From contig NC_016132.3 in the NCBI RefSeq assembly GCF_000005505.3, positions 19,954,501 to 20,018,500 of the forward strand: a stretch of 64,000 nucleotides of DNA. Direction: 5' to 3'. The position numbers and the translations under genes are program-made. The stretch comes from Brachypodium distachyon. Taxonomy: Eukaryota > Streptophyta > Magnoliopsida > Poales > Poaceae. Shown here piece by piece: positions 9,049 through 24,700 of the stretch. The notes beneath the pieces were generated by a model, which was not told the DNA's origin, ran no database searches, and saw only the letters and a list, made by a program, of their open reading frames with translations. Position 1 is the first letter of the stretch; each line of letters starts with the position of its first letter.

Positions 9049-12000
9049 CCATATTTCGTGAACTAAAAATGCCATAGAGTTGGAGGGATTTGGACAACAA
9101 ATTTTGGACGTGAGTACATGTAGCATAATTGTCCTCGACCACATCGTGCGAACAAGACAAAAAGGGCACCATGGACATGATGCATGTCCATTGCACTTGC
9201 AGGTAGCTGTCAACTACGGCAACCTTTTCTTGCTCTTTCCAAGATTCCTTTTGGGGTACCTCTCACTAGTTTTCACTACCGGTGATTCAAGAAACCAAAT
9301 ACAGCAAATCAAGAGTTAGAATTAGTGGGCAATAATGCGAACTCGTGTGGTTTAGCAGTATACGCAGACCGGTCGTGGAGATTGTCTGTCAAGCAGGGGA
9401 AGCTGCTAGGAAATTTGCCACCTCCCGCCATCCAATCCACCGATGAGGGCAGAAGGGATAAATCTCGAGCCCGTTATCGGTTACGATTCCCGCGGAGAAC
9501 ATTCCTCGCAGGAGAATGGTGCCACATGAGTTTCTCGGCATTGGTTCCACCTTTTTGACGATTCGTTGGAAATTGGGTCGGAGTTTTCTCTCAGGTTCTT
9601 CCATTCAATCAGAATACACAAATGGTTCCCGTTTCTGTATAACATAGAGAAAAGATTTTGCTGAAATCCTTGTGAATTTCCGTAGTATTTTGAAAGAATC
9701 AAAATTGTCTAACTAATCCAAACTGTCAACACAAGGCTGAAGAAGCAAGCAGGCGCGGTCATCATGCCATGTCAAAAGGCCGGCAGCAAAACCCCGGATC
9801 GGAGACCCGTCAAAAAGGTCGAGTCAGGAACTTGCCTGCCTGCAAGGCGACACCCGAAATGAAAGGCTGCAGAGCAGGCGCCACTGTGTCAGCAGCCAAA
9901 CTTAGCTCTAGCACACTGCACACCCGCAGCCGCCGCCCCAGAACTGACTGAATTCCTCCTGAGAAACCCGAGGCCGGCGTGCATGCCGACCATTGCCGAT
10001 TCGCACGCCCTGCGGCACGATTGGCACCGGACCTACAGTATCATGAGCCGGCCCGACAGGTCTCCGCGGCAGCTGCGACCGCGCCACGCCGGCTAAAATC
10101 TCGCGGACGCTGACGGAGAACGGACGGCGGACCGACCGGTTTTCGGGGCGAGATGCGGCGTTGGGCGCTTTTTTGGGCGTAGCCGGCTGGGGAAAAGCTG
10201 GCCGTGCGCCCCGGGGAACCCACCAGCGGCACTCATGCGCTCTGCCTCGTGCAGTCGTGCTGCTCGATGTAACGACAGGCAGAAAGGAGCTCGTGCCGTT
10301 GCGGCTGTCGGCTCGGCGTCGGCTATTTCTATGGTCTACTTGTGCCCTCGCGGAACGGGCACTGTAGTGTGCTTTGTGTCCCCCTTCAATTATAATGTAC
10401 TCGGATTTCAGAAAGAAGCAGTAGTATACTGTGCTTCAGATTTCAGAAAGGAGCAGCAGCAGCAGTAGTTGTACTGTTTTTTCTCTCAGAAGGAAATCCA
10501 AGTTAGACTTGACACAGTCGTGCTACCTGCGGAAAAAAAAATGGGATCAACAAACTTTCGGATGTTCTCGTTTGAAATTTTTTTCCTAGTCAAAAAAGAG
10601 TGATCCAAAACTTTGTTGTATGACAGCAAACTCACAAACTATTGATGTGGATCATTGCATCCAAAACGTGCGGTGCCGATTAAAAATGAGAATCAAGCGT
10701 TACCAAATGTGAGAGAAGTACAGTGAGTTGTGTGAAAATGTGTTTAATTGGATCTTTTGGTTTTCATCTTTGATCCGCACCACATGTTTTAGATCCGATG
10801 ATCCATGCGAATAGTTTGCAAGTTTACACTGGATACGTCATCCGAATAAAAAAGATAAAATAATTTGTTTTCATTATATTGCCAATCTGGCCCGAATCAC
10901 TAATAGATATGTTCAGCGACATGGTCATTTTTTAGAAAGAAAAGGTCTTAACCGTCTCTCCTATTATTTTGTCATCCTCGTCACAAAAATGAACAACCTT
11001 TAAGAAATGTCAGCGCTAAGCGTCGGCCGCACGTCATGACCTTTGAGAAATGCCAACGCTAAGAGTCGGCTGATCAATTGCCTCGAGATGCCCGATTTAG
11101 TTAAAATCTCAAATCTTGGTGTCCAACCATCGGAACATCAAAGTTCCGCGTGCAATAGATTTTGTATATGTTTGCAACATTGGTCTCTCACCCCCAAAAC
11201 CTTGCAAGGAATGACCTGGATTGGGTGACCACAAACCCATTTCTCTCTATAGCAGAGCTCCATGGTGAGAACTAAAGCTCCACCATGGAGGCATCCTATC
11301 CATGGTGTGGGCTTCATGGAGAAGGAGGAGGAGGAAGAAGAATAGGTAGGGGATGCACGAGATGGTAAACGGTGGTGAAGGAGAAGTTTCATGGACGAAT
11401 GAAAAGCCACTTGAAGAACATTGCGGGATGGGAAGGGCTCGAGAGGGGACGAGCGTTGCAGAGAGAAGAAGTGGAGAAGCTACGAGCTCTTTAACAGGCG
11501 GTGAATCAAGACAAACAAGCTCCGTCAATGATCTGAATTTAATATGTTAACTTTTTCTTAAGTAAATGTATAAACTTTAAAAAACAAGATTTGTGCGTGC
11601 TCCTAAATCATCAATTTAACTAACTAAATATAAATGTTTGTGACAACTGACAAGAAGACATATCATTAATTGTCGACTGCGATAAGTAATTTCGGTCGGA
11701 GGGATTGTGATTTTTATACAATATAAACATATTTAGTTGATCAAACTGATGATTAAAAAATACACGCATGCTTTGTGAAGATCGGAATAACTCACAGTGC
11801 GGTTGCGACGAGAATTTCCGTGGCCAGAGCCACGGGACGATTGAGCACGGATGCCATCGCATTTGCCGTGCAAAACCGCGAGCACCGAAGCTCGTGCGTT
11901 TGACCGGCCTACTACGCAAACGTGCCTGACCGACTCGAGAAGAGCACGCAGCAGATGGCGCCATCACGGCTCACGTGCGAGGGAGGAGCCGGGGACGAAG

Positions 12001-12762
12001 CAGCCGCGAAGCTTCATGGGCGCATCGCATCTGTTCCAAAACCACGGCGCCAGCCACCGACCACCTCGGCATCCGTCCCGCAAGATCCAATCTACCATTT
12101 GGGACCGAGCCGATCTCTCCCTGGACCCTGGACCACACGGCTCGGCCAACCTGAGCCACGGCGCTGGGCACCTGCCGCTTGTCTGTCAAACCTTGTGCCA
12201 CTGCCTCTGGGACCCACCTTCGGCCTGCCATGTAACCCGATTTCTCTGAGGGCGCCGTGCAGCATGACCGTGCAGGAATCATACGGCCCCGTCCTTGCTC
12301 CGTACGGTTCCGTTGGTGGTGCTACCCGGATCTCCACTAATCCACTAGCGCCTGCGTTCCACTTAAACTAAATGTGATTCCTACATATTTCTGCAGTGGT
12401 CCATACATACATACCAATACCATGGTTGGTGAAGGAGACAGCACATTTCGATCCTACCAAACGCAGAACCAAATCTCGGCCGCTTTGCATGGCCGTGCCC
12501 GTGGTGGTGCGGATTCACGCCGCAACAACGACAGGAAAGCGGCGAGCTAATACGTTGTTATACAACATCAAATAATGCAACCACACGAAGCATGTAGGAA
12601 GAAGTGGCCACGGCAAAAACCGTAGTCCCGTTTTTTCTTTATTTTATTATTTTACGCAACGGCGTTTACAGAGCAATGGAAAGATCATGCTGGTTCCTTC
12701 CCGGCACCTAATCTTTACTTCTTCGGCATCCGTTTTATTTCAGTCGTCTTTCTCGGGGAACT
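9049..12762. other. Intergenic region without a recognisable gene
   Basis: About 3.7 kb. Open frames at 9769-10470 and 11851-12371 are GC-rich but overlap on both strands, lack motifs, and look like chance frames. An inverted-repeat element sits at 10628-10827. The part nearest 12762 should carry the 3' UTR of the minus-strand aldo-keto reductase. I see no RNA gene. Confidence 0.5.
10628..10827. repeat. Fold-back (MITE-like) inverted repeat of unassigned family
   Basis: The left arm (AACTATTGATGTGGATCA, then a TGCGGTGCCGATTAAAAATGA segment) pairs imperfectly with the right arm (TTTTCATCTTTGATCCGCACCACATG, then TGATCCATGCGAATAGTTTGC). The outermost CAAACTATT matches AATAGTTTG. The whole stretch can fold into a long hairpin. 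I could not identify a target duplication with confidence. Confidence 0.55.
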
Positions 12763-15134
<2,372 letters not shown>

Positions 15135-15240
15135 CTAGCCTTCTAAACCCTCTCTTCAACACCCTTCTGGGCTTCTGGTGTCTTTCTAGTCTTTTTTGGC
15201 AACTTCTTTTTTCATCGAGGAGATATGGCATCGCACTTCA

Positions 15241-15350
15241 ATATATATAGGGAGAGTTCTAGGAAGACATGCCACGTACTTGAGTATCCATGGACAGATG
15301 GCGAGCGATCACCACCTAAAGAACCTATGTGTCCCATGCAGAGTTGCATG
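15241..15350 (-). promoter_or_regulatory. Aldo-keto reductase promoter: TATA box, ABRE and two RY motifs
   Basis: Reading on the minus strand, CTATATATAT (15241-15250) lies about 110 bp before the ATG. ACGTGGC, an abscisic acid response element core, lies at 15271-15277, about 25 bp upstream of the TATA box. RY elements CATGCA (seed-maturation B3-factor sites) occur at 15335-15340 (plus strand) and 15345-15350 (minus strand). This arrangement fits ABA-regulated embryo expression as known for the barley relative; function here is inferred. Confidence 0.5.
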
Positions 15351-15877
15351 AAGCACAGTTGCACTGGAAGAACTCGCCAGAACCCACAGGTGGCTAGCAA
15401 CACAACAAAAAGAACATCAACGAACAGACGATACCAGAAATGAACATGCTTACCCGCCTTCGTCTTTTTCTGGATGATGGCTTAATACTTTGGAGCATCT
15501 GGCTTATAGCAGGCAGAAAGATTTGATTGCAACAGCCAGACGTACCAAACTTTTTACAGTTTCACCCAGAATAATTTCAAACTAAATTCGAATTTACAGC
15601 ATGTTTAACTCACATCCGAGAGCTCTTGCTGCTGCAAATCCACTAGATACTGCAGGTGTTCTCCTTACATATTCACAGAGTACAAACCACAACAGTATAT
15701 TTGCTCTAGAAAATGACTAGATGACTAACTCTGTAAGAGTGTAATTTATGTTTTGCCCAAATAAAAAAAAATTCCTTTCTTTGCTGATCCAAGGGTGAGG
15801 CCCAAAGCAAGAAGATATCTTTCACTGTCTTGAACATATATGGTTACGGACTTTGAAGCCGCAGTAGAGCAACCAAA

Positions 15878-18800
15878 TCACTTGGTCGGACCACTCGATT
15901 GGTTCCTGTTGCTGCTAGTGTCATCCGAATTCTGTACTTCTGTTCTACCGCCCTCCAACTGGGATATTTCAGGTGGTGCGGTGATCTCAGCAGAAGGAAG
16001 TGGTTCCTTAATCTTTTGCACTCCGGTGTAGCGAGCAAGATCAACCCATTGCTACAGAAAATACAATCTTCAGTGAGGAGAAAGGTAGAAATACCATTAT
16101 GTGTTAGTGTTAATGTGCTGTGTAAACATATCACTTGCTTGAAAACTCAAAACCAATGCTGATTACGTCCTAAGCAAGCATTGAAGCACTATCCATACTA
16201 ATGAAGATCGAAAAAATGCATAAAGCAACAGAGAAGACTCAATTACAAAATTATGAACTGATTATGGTGCCTCACAATAATATCATAAATGCTAAGCTTT
16301 TGAGGAATGTTGAGCTAGCTATGGGATGGAAAATTTTAACGACTTACTCCTCTCCACTTTCTCATCATGAAAACTTACGTTTACTTAGTGTAAACAGATT
16401 GAGAGTGTTATTATGTTTAGTGTAAACAGCAGTATACAAGCATTCCAAACTAGAAAGATGCAGAAGCAGCCAACCTGCGTTCCCAAGTATGAGTTGGCTG
16501 TCCTTGCTACAAAGGACAACAAACCAGCAAGAAGTGGCTGATTGTAGCGGGTCGCCAAGCTCTCTCCTAGTCGATGCTCCAACAAGCCTGCAATGATCTT
16601 CAACAGAAACATTAAACACGATTAGATAAATTGGCTTAGAGCTAAAATAATGGATAAATTGCATTCTGAAGTAAAGCTTGGCTGGTTGACATAAGCAAGA
16701 GACTGTTTCAGTTGTTATTGAACTGAGACTTAAAATACACCCCCCCCCCTCCCCAAGAAAAAAGAACTGACTTAGAACACGCAGAACGTAATTTGCATGC
16801 AGTACATTTCAACTACGCTAACTCATGCCTGGAAATAACTGGGTCCAATCGGGCAGAAAGAGGACATTTGAGATAGAGATTTCATACTCCCATAACATAA
16901 GAAAACAAAACCTAGACTTTTCAACTGAAAGTGATTAAGTTATTCTGATAAGTTACCTGATATCGTAAATTTGCTGACGTTCCAAGAAAGCAACTATAAA
17001 CAGCTGCTGACTTCCAAACAGGAGATCTCTTTCGTCCTGCTCCCACATTCACTGAAGGTTTCAGCACTCCTCGAGCAGCATACAGGAGATCTGAGGAAAA
17101 TCCAGCCCCGACACTAGAAACAAAACCGACACCAGCAAGTTTCAAACCACCAATTAACACTGCTGCAACCCTCTGGTTCACATTCCAATTCTGACCGAGG
17201 GTATTCTTTTGGAACGCATTATCTGGCAATGATCCCAAAATGCCTTTGACAAACTCGAAGCTCTCACCAGAACCATTATCAGTATAAGAAAGGACTGAAA
17301 TAGTTGGAGCAGGAAGCCACACTGTAAAGAAATCAACAACAGAGCCTCTAATAGTGTCAGTGAGGACATAGTCAATTTCTTCAAAAAATCGTCCTTTCCG
17401 TCTTTCATACTGTGCTAGAAGAGTGGTTGTTATTGATATAGCCTCTTCAATGGCTAATCTCTGAAGGAATTTGGGGTCTGCCAGCAACCTTTCTCGGAAA
17501 CCCTGCAGAAGTTGATTCACTTGATGAATTTCGGTATAAAGGATTCCTATTGTACCAGCAAGGAAAACAGGTGTTGCAACAGAGTAAAAAATATCTTACT
17601 GCATGTTTACAAGACTAACTATTTTACTGAAACAAGGGGCGGCTTGGCACAGCCATAAAATTGGCGACAGATTGAGGAAAGTGAGCAATCCCATCTCAAT
17701 GTCAGCTGTTTGTAGCAAATCAGACGGCTCGTATGACCCAAGGGTAATGGGCCATCACCACCAACTGGTTTCTTTATAGGAGTGAAAATACCAAGATATT
17801 AACAGTCATCAATAGTTATTCTGTTTCTAAACCAAGAAAGGCACGCTTCAAAGAGAGACTCCCAGAAAGAAAAAGAAAAAAAAGATAAAGTAACACTTGA
17901 GGACTAGGGTGCAAAACAGAAATAATGAAATAGCTTCTTACTTGAAACCGGTGAATCAGTTCATCTATAACAGGGTATTTCTCGAGGTCAAAGAAGTTCT
18001 GCAATATCTCAGGAGAAACCACTCCGAGATCTAATCCTTTCTGAAGATCCTGCAATAGTCAGTGAAAGAGTTGCATTAACCAAATGGTACAAAACTTGGT
18101 GTGGACAGAACATAGAAACGTTTTCGCTACAGGAGATCTTCATTTTCGTTGCTAATAGAGCGCTGCGCATGGCTACTTTCATTATACACAGTTCATCTTC
18201 TGCTGCCGAAAAGAAGCATGACCACAGGAGTTAACTAGCAATAGGATAGAAGATAGAGCAAGCAACAAACCTGAGGTAAAGCTTCAGGCCTCCTGCCAGC
18301 AGCATTCATAACTCTAGCAATTTCGGCACGGTCAAAGCAATTTCTACTGCAAGGTTTAGCCGCTGAATACCATAAGAAATTGGCAACTGGGATTTCACCT
18401 TCCCTCCTTATACTTTGTCTTTCAGGATCAAGTAGTACCACAACTTGATCTTTCTTCGGCATCTTTTTAGCTATTCTGGCAGGAACACCAATTCCTCGTG
18501 AACCATATATAACGTGGCTTGCACCCGCCACAACAATTAGCATCCTTGAAGGATCTCTAGCATCAAGTTCCTTTATAATTATCTGAGACATGGTATAATC
18601 ATCAACTACTCTTGCCTGTGCAGATAAATATGAGTTGGGACCAAAAGGAGAGTCACGTGTTGATGAAATCTTGTCTATCAATGACCGACCAGAGATAGAC
18701 GTAAAGCCTGAAATGAAGCCCGAGCCTGCTGGAGGAGCATACTTCTTTCTTTCCACTTTTGAAAGACCTCTAATCCCCTCTGCTTGGACAGTTCTTTTCA

Positions 18801-20982
18801 CCTGCTCAAAGAAGAAACGTTATATTAATAGAAACTGGAAGCATATGTATATATTGGTAAAATATCAAGTACAGATAACAAACTCATAGATTCAACAGAA
18901 TGCACACTATAAGAGTATAGAAGCGAATCATATCATGTTTCGGAGAATGAAGTTCATTTAATAATTATAAACTAAGTTTTCTAGGTACTCAATAATGCCA
19001 TCCATGCTAAGGAATTAGTAGACCGGAAGCGGCAGAGAGACTGTTATCATGGGATGTGGCACAACAATTGTAATCTTTATCATGTGATATAAATCCACAA
19101 ATATGCATTAAGGACAAACATTGCAGGTGCCAAAAGTTAGAAGACTTGGATCACTGATGCAGCATGGTGTTATAACTAACAAAAATTTCAACCTACTGTT
19201 GTATAGACGTGAATAGAAGCTATCAATCACCTGGAGTGGAGTTCCACAAGCGACAAGCTTAATTCCATTATCACGACAGAAATTTAGAAGAGGTTCATAC
19301 TCCTGCCAGCGCTCTGGTGGCCAGTGGAATGTGTACGACTTTAAGATGCTGCTATCAATCCTACATAAAGTATACGTTTGACAAAATTATTGAAAGGAAA
19401 TGAGCTCTCACTCGAATATGGATTTCCTTTGTAGACAACTTTTTCCAGCAAGATGATATCAATGTTAAGATTTCAACCAAACTTGATCTGCCTTGAATCC
19501 TAAAACTTTAATTGCGACATAAACACTACTACAGTGTTTATTAGAAACAGATATATAAGTACCGTTGTTATTACAGCAATGTTATGCATCAATGAATAAA
19601 ACGTACATAGCTTGTACATCTACTAAGCGAGGACAAGTGTAATTCATCTAATTAAATAAACATTGTGAACAAAAGCAGCTAAAGTGGAATAGAATAGTCA
19701 GGTAGAAGGGTAATGCACATTCATAACAATTTAATGCATTCACGTCTCACAACAAATAGGAAAGGTGCAGAAAAACTACAAACAGAGATATAAGTACCGT
19801 TGTTATTACAGCAATGGTAGGCATCAGTGAATAAAACATACATAGCTTGTTCATCTACTAAACGAGGACAAGTGTAATTCATCTAATTAAATAAACATTG
19901 TGAACAAAAGCAGCTAAAATGGAATAGAATAGTCAGGTAGAAGGGTAAAGCACATTCATAACAATATAACGCATTCACGTCTCACAACAAATAGGAAAGG
20001 TGCAGAAAAACTTAGAATGTTCACGACTGGTTCATAATGACACTGCTATTCAGCCATGATCCTTGCGATCTCAATCGCACTTCTAGCTAGTGGAACATTT
20101 GCGACTATGACTAGAGATTGATAATACAGTAAACTCAAGTTCACCAATGATGATGCAAGATGGAGAGATGAGAGTTCATTTCTACAAACACTGATCTTGA
20201 CTACCGAAATACTTGTGTTGAGACAACGACATATCAATGTGTCACAACATAAAACAATAATTCACAACAGCGTCATGTCAACAGAGCTAAAATTCTGGTG
20301 ATTTCAGTCACAAACAGGTAAAACATTTTCTCCGAAGCAATTAATAACTTAATTGAACAGGATAAAGGGGAGCAACGTACTTTCCGTCCATGAACTGGTC
20401 AACCTGCTGCTGGAGATCGCACGGGAAGGCCTCGAGCGCGAGGGCCAAGCTCCTCCCGGCATCCGTGCAGCGGGCCGCGAGCTTCCTGACGATCTCGAGC
20501 TCGAGCACGCGGTCGTCGGGGTCGGGCACGAGCTCGGCCTCGCCCAGGTACACCACCCTCGCGGCCGCCAGCTTCTCCCACACCCGGCCCTTCGCGTCCC
20601 TCCCCACCGCCTGCGGCTCCCCGATGACAGTCGCGTCGTACACCCTCGACATGGCAGACTCCTCGAGCTCCTTCTCCTCCGTCCGGGGCGGCGGGGTGGG
20701 GGTGGACGGTTGGGCGGGAGGGGTTGGGGGTGGCGGTGGCGACGCTTCTTCATCGGCCGCGGCAGAGGGGAGCGGGCGGAGGAGAGCGGAGGCGGCGGCG
20801 AGCGAGGGGACGAGGAGGAGGAAGTCGCGGCGGGATGCGGCGGAAGCGGACACCCTGCGGCGTGGAGAGGAGGAAGTGGGAGTGGCGCCGGAGGGGAGGA
20901 CGGGTTTGACACGGAGGCGGGAGCGGGGCGTCGGGAGGAGTGGTTTGAAGGGGGCGGCGTTTCGGGACGGCGCGTTGGACAT
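15878..20982 (-). CDS. RETICULATA-related plastid protein with ChaN and DUF3411 domains
   Basis: Chloroplast protein of the RER5/RER6 type, linked in Arabidopsis to leaf development and plastid membranes. Seven exons in frame: 20381..20982, 19231..19360, 18271..18801, 17942..18049, 16957..17502, 16475..16597, 15878..16051, giving 737 residues. The first ~45 residues are Ser/Arg/Pro-rich like a transit peptide, followed by [19 protein letters not shown] and SAAADE, which resembles a twin-arginine thylakoid signal with its cleavage site. Exons 1-3 encode the ChaN (DUF399, Tiki/haem-binding-like) domain: [35 protein letters not shown]. Exons 5-6 encode the hydrophobic DUF3411 part: [39 protein letters not shown]. 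An in-frame ATG at 21021 would add 13 residues; I prefer 20982. The tail after KEPLPSAE is polar and variable. Confidence 0.92.
19543..20012. repeat. 235-bp tandem duplication in intron 1 of the RER-like gene
   Basis: Two adjacent copies (about 19543-19777 and 19778-20012) start with AGATATAAGTACCGTTG-type sequence and end in GGTGCAGAAAAACT. They differ at roughly a dozen positions, so the duplication is fairly recent. It sits inside intron 1 (19361-20380) and does not touch coding sequence or splice sites. Confidence 0.85.
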
Positions 20983-21733
20983 TTTCGGAGCTCTGCTTCT
21001 GCTTCGTGGTAGGCGTAGCACCGCGGCCTGCGGCGGCAGGAGTTACGAACGATCCCTGTACAGTGGACGCTTTTCTTCCAATTCTATTTTCGTTCCGGGT
21101 GATAGATAAAATCTCACCAAAGCAAAACGTTGTGGGAGGCTGAACTCAACCGCATCTAGAGGTGCAACATGGTGACCCTCAAAATACCCTTTGATCCTGC
21201 TTAGTTCAAACAAATAAACTAGTTTTTAAAAAAATTGTGTCATTTTAAAATTTCAGTTTATTTAGTTACACTAAAAAGAGTCAAAGGTATCCGGAGTCAC
21301 AAAGTTGCAGCTCTGACCGCATCACGTAGCTTGGCTAGGCATCATCCACATCGGTAAGATTCCGGCAGGACATGTTCACTAAAAGACACCGAAATAATTT
21401 CGGGCGACTTCCAACTCGACTTCTCCCAAGAATAACACAAGACAACAGAAAATGCAGAACAAACGTCGACAACTGGGTACGCGAAGCGTGTGTGGTGGAT
21501 AAGCAAAGATACCAGCCACTGGCTCGTCAGCCAGACCAGTCAGCACCCAGCAAGGTATGGAAATTGGGATTTGTTGTATCAACCACTGGCACAAACCAAA
21601 AATTGAGAAGCCCATTCCTCGCAATTGTACAAAACTCGGTGGCATTACAACGAGACTCAAGGTGGCAAAACTGGGGAGTAAATAGTAGATCAGCAAAATC
21701 CACTAGTACTGTACACGAAGTTGCATGATTACA
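20983..21733. other. Spacer between SNX2 3' end and RER-like 5' end
   Basis: Both neighbours are on the minus strand, so these 750 bp hold the SNX2 3' UTR (near 21733) and the RER-like promoter (near 20983). I see no clear TATA box and no further gene. Confidence 0.5.
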
Positions 21734-24700
21734 TCAGTTGGTCCTGTTTGCGTATACTTGGGTTTCCTCTGCTACCTTACCCCACATATTTGCAAAATTA
21801 TCCGAATATATGACCTGCATTATGGTGATACAAAGAGTATCTGTCAACCACTACATATTGCCATTTCTGTGACATATTTCATAGTCAAATAGTGTTAGAT
21901 TCATACCTGTTTTATTACAAATCCTTTCAGCATATCAACAAAATCCCGACGCCTGTCCTTGTCAAACCTTGCGATTTCAATCATGTTGTTCTCCTGCATT
22001 GGCATAGAAAGGTAAATATGGTAGGGAAGGACTCAGTATGGTTTCAAAATTCAGTAACAGAAACTACTAGCATTCCTATAGTCCTACAAATTGCTGTGCC
22101 AACTCCACACAAGGATTCGGCCTTGCAATGATTGTCTGACTAAAAATACTAATACCATTATTTGCAAACTCTAGATATATACTTCGAGAAACTCCAAGAA
22201 AACAAGAAGCTCATGTATCCACTACCAGGATAGCAACCCACAAAAAGGATAAAGACCACCCTCTGGCATATATTAATGTGAAGTATACATTATCAGTACA
22301 AAACCTAGTATCCATATGTGATCTCTACCAGAAAAGGCATTTTAGAATGCTCTTAACAAAATGAGGTCACAAAATTGCATCTAAAACTGAACTAAAAACA
22401 TTATATGTTGATTAGCATGGACATAGTTTAACTAGCCATAATGTGTCCCTCTGTATTTTTCCAGCTGTAGCTATGCTTTCCTCAGTGACAATAGGGAAGT
22501 GCATCAACTAAAAAAGAACCGTCCTTATGAACAAACAAAAGACAGTTTAACTAGATGTTAGTTATTAAACTGCATCACGCGGACAGCGATCCTAAATTTC
22601 ACTCTGATTTTCAAGGAAATACTTTTTACAGCAGTTCCGATATTTATTCTGACTTTCAAGGGGATAATATCGAAAGAGTGCTCAATTGCTACATTTCTAA
22701 TTTGTATTTATAAGCAAAACCATAGCAGCATTTCCTATACAGAAATGCTGACAATATCACATGCCAGTAAACTGGCACATAAGTGATGTCAGAATAAAAG
22801 GAAGGCTGAGTTATAGTGATATTAAACCTCAAACATACATTGCCAGTGCTTAAAAAAGGATTATCCAACTGTGCGGTGCAACCATCACAAAAATATAAAC
22901 TTAAGCATTCTTAACTAATGTTAGCATGCAACCTTCATCAACAGATTTAGTTGGTGAAATGCAGTTAAAGCAAAATTACAATCTATAGTTGTGAGCCTGT
23001 TTTCATTAGTAAACCATTAGACAAGCACAATTTTAAGTTTGCACTTTGTGCATTTAGATGATTTCGCTTATAACCTCATGCCGCCTAAGTTTTCTTAACA
23101 GGACAGCCTCACTTCACATTTCTTGGTGATTTACCTTAATACTTTCATATTCTCTAAGAGCCTGGCTTTTTGCTGCTTCTGCTGCACTTATTGTTTCTTT
23201 CAATCCCTCTATCTTCTGATACCTTGTCCATTCCTGCCCAATACCTCTTGATGATACAGATTCAAGTCTTCCTGCCCTGGTGTGCAAGAAAAATAAATCT
23301 GCTGACAGACTTTGCACATGTTGTAAAGCATTAGATCGATCAGTAAATGCATGCTGAACAGATATCATCATCTCCAAGTATTCATGGATATTATCCTGCA
23401 AAGACACAAATAATTCCTTGTTACTATGAAAGAAAAAACTAATTCAAGGAAATGGCACTCAGGTCATTACTCATCCTAGTTAAGTTTGTGACATATACAC
23501 ATACCAGGCGTTTTACGATTTCAGAATTTAATTTTGCCTGAGATCTGCTGAACTTGACAACGGAAGTTGCAAAATTATTGATATCACTAGATCGTCTTCT
23601 ATGGGAATCACATGTTGCCTGCTCTCTTTCAAATTTCGATAGCTTAATCAATGTCATTCCCAGGTGAGCTGTAGTTGTTCGAAGATCATCCTGAGCTTTG
23701 ACAAGTGACTCTGCCTACATAAAATGCAAAATTAGAAGACTAGTGTAGTTTTATGGTCCAAAATAAAACACAGAATTAGAAAAGTTTATTACGTACTCCC
23801 TCCGATCCATAATAAGTGTCGGGGATTTAGTACAAAGTTAGTACAACTTAGTACTAAATCCCCGACACTTATTATGGATCGGAGGGTGTACATAGATTGT
23901 GAATGAGTAACAACAGGGTTGGCAATTCGGGACTTATCCTGCGGATGAAAAAGGAAGCCCCAAAAGCAAATGGAGCGCAGGACCTTTCTACCTATTTCAG
24001 TAAAGAGAACTTGAAAAAAAAAATACTATTTTGGATGCGAAGATGAAGTATGAGCTGGGCAAATGACATGCTACCCTGCTAGGCCAGGTCTAAACTGGCC
24101 AGTTTTCCAGCCATCAGTTGGGTTCAGCCAATTAGCTAACATACCACTTTCCTAGAGAGCCAAAAAAGGGGGAGGCACTGGGCTCCAAACCCAGGACATG
24201 GGAAATACACAACTAAACTGACTGAGCTACTACAAGGGGTATTGTTTGCAGTTCTGGGAATGCAATATAGGTCACTACCACCAACAGCATGCATGTATAT
24301 CTGTATACCCTCTTATACATAAATAAATAATGTTGTTCGAATTCCGATCAGTGACCCACCGGGTCCACAAATTACCTGATAACTTGACCAGGTTAATGAC
24401 AAGGCAGTATCTAGCAAACTAATTCTGATAGGCTAATTTGGTAACTTTGGTAGCTCCATAGAAAACAGAACTCCACTTTCATTCCTTTGTATACCAAACA
24501 AATAGGTTAATGCCAGCCGGAGTAAAATAAAACCAGTCATTCATTGGGAAATTGAAGGTGCGATGGTTCCACATAAAGTTAAGAGGCCTCTAGAGTTAAT
24601 AACAGAGCATGTGTTCTCACATGAGTCTATTTTCAGAATATTCTGCTATGACTACATATGTTAGCGTTTTCTTGAAGAAAAAGAAACAAATTTACATTGC

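Noticed and set aside
11851..12371. Overlapping frames of 130-150 codons on both strands
   Set aside because: Several frames open at once in a GC-rich patch; no start context, splice pattern or domain supports any of them.
24150..24240. Segment with CTCCAAACCCAGGACA that recalls a tRNA TPsiC arm or SINE
   Set aside because: No cloverleaf, A box or terminator could be built around it; probably part of an old element in SNX2 intron 1.
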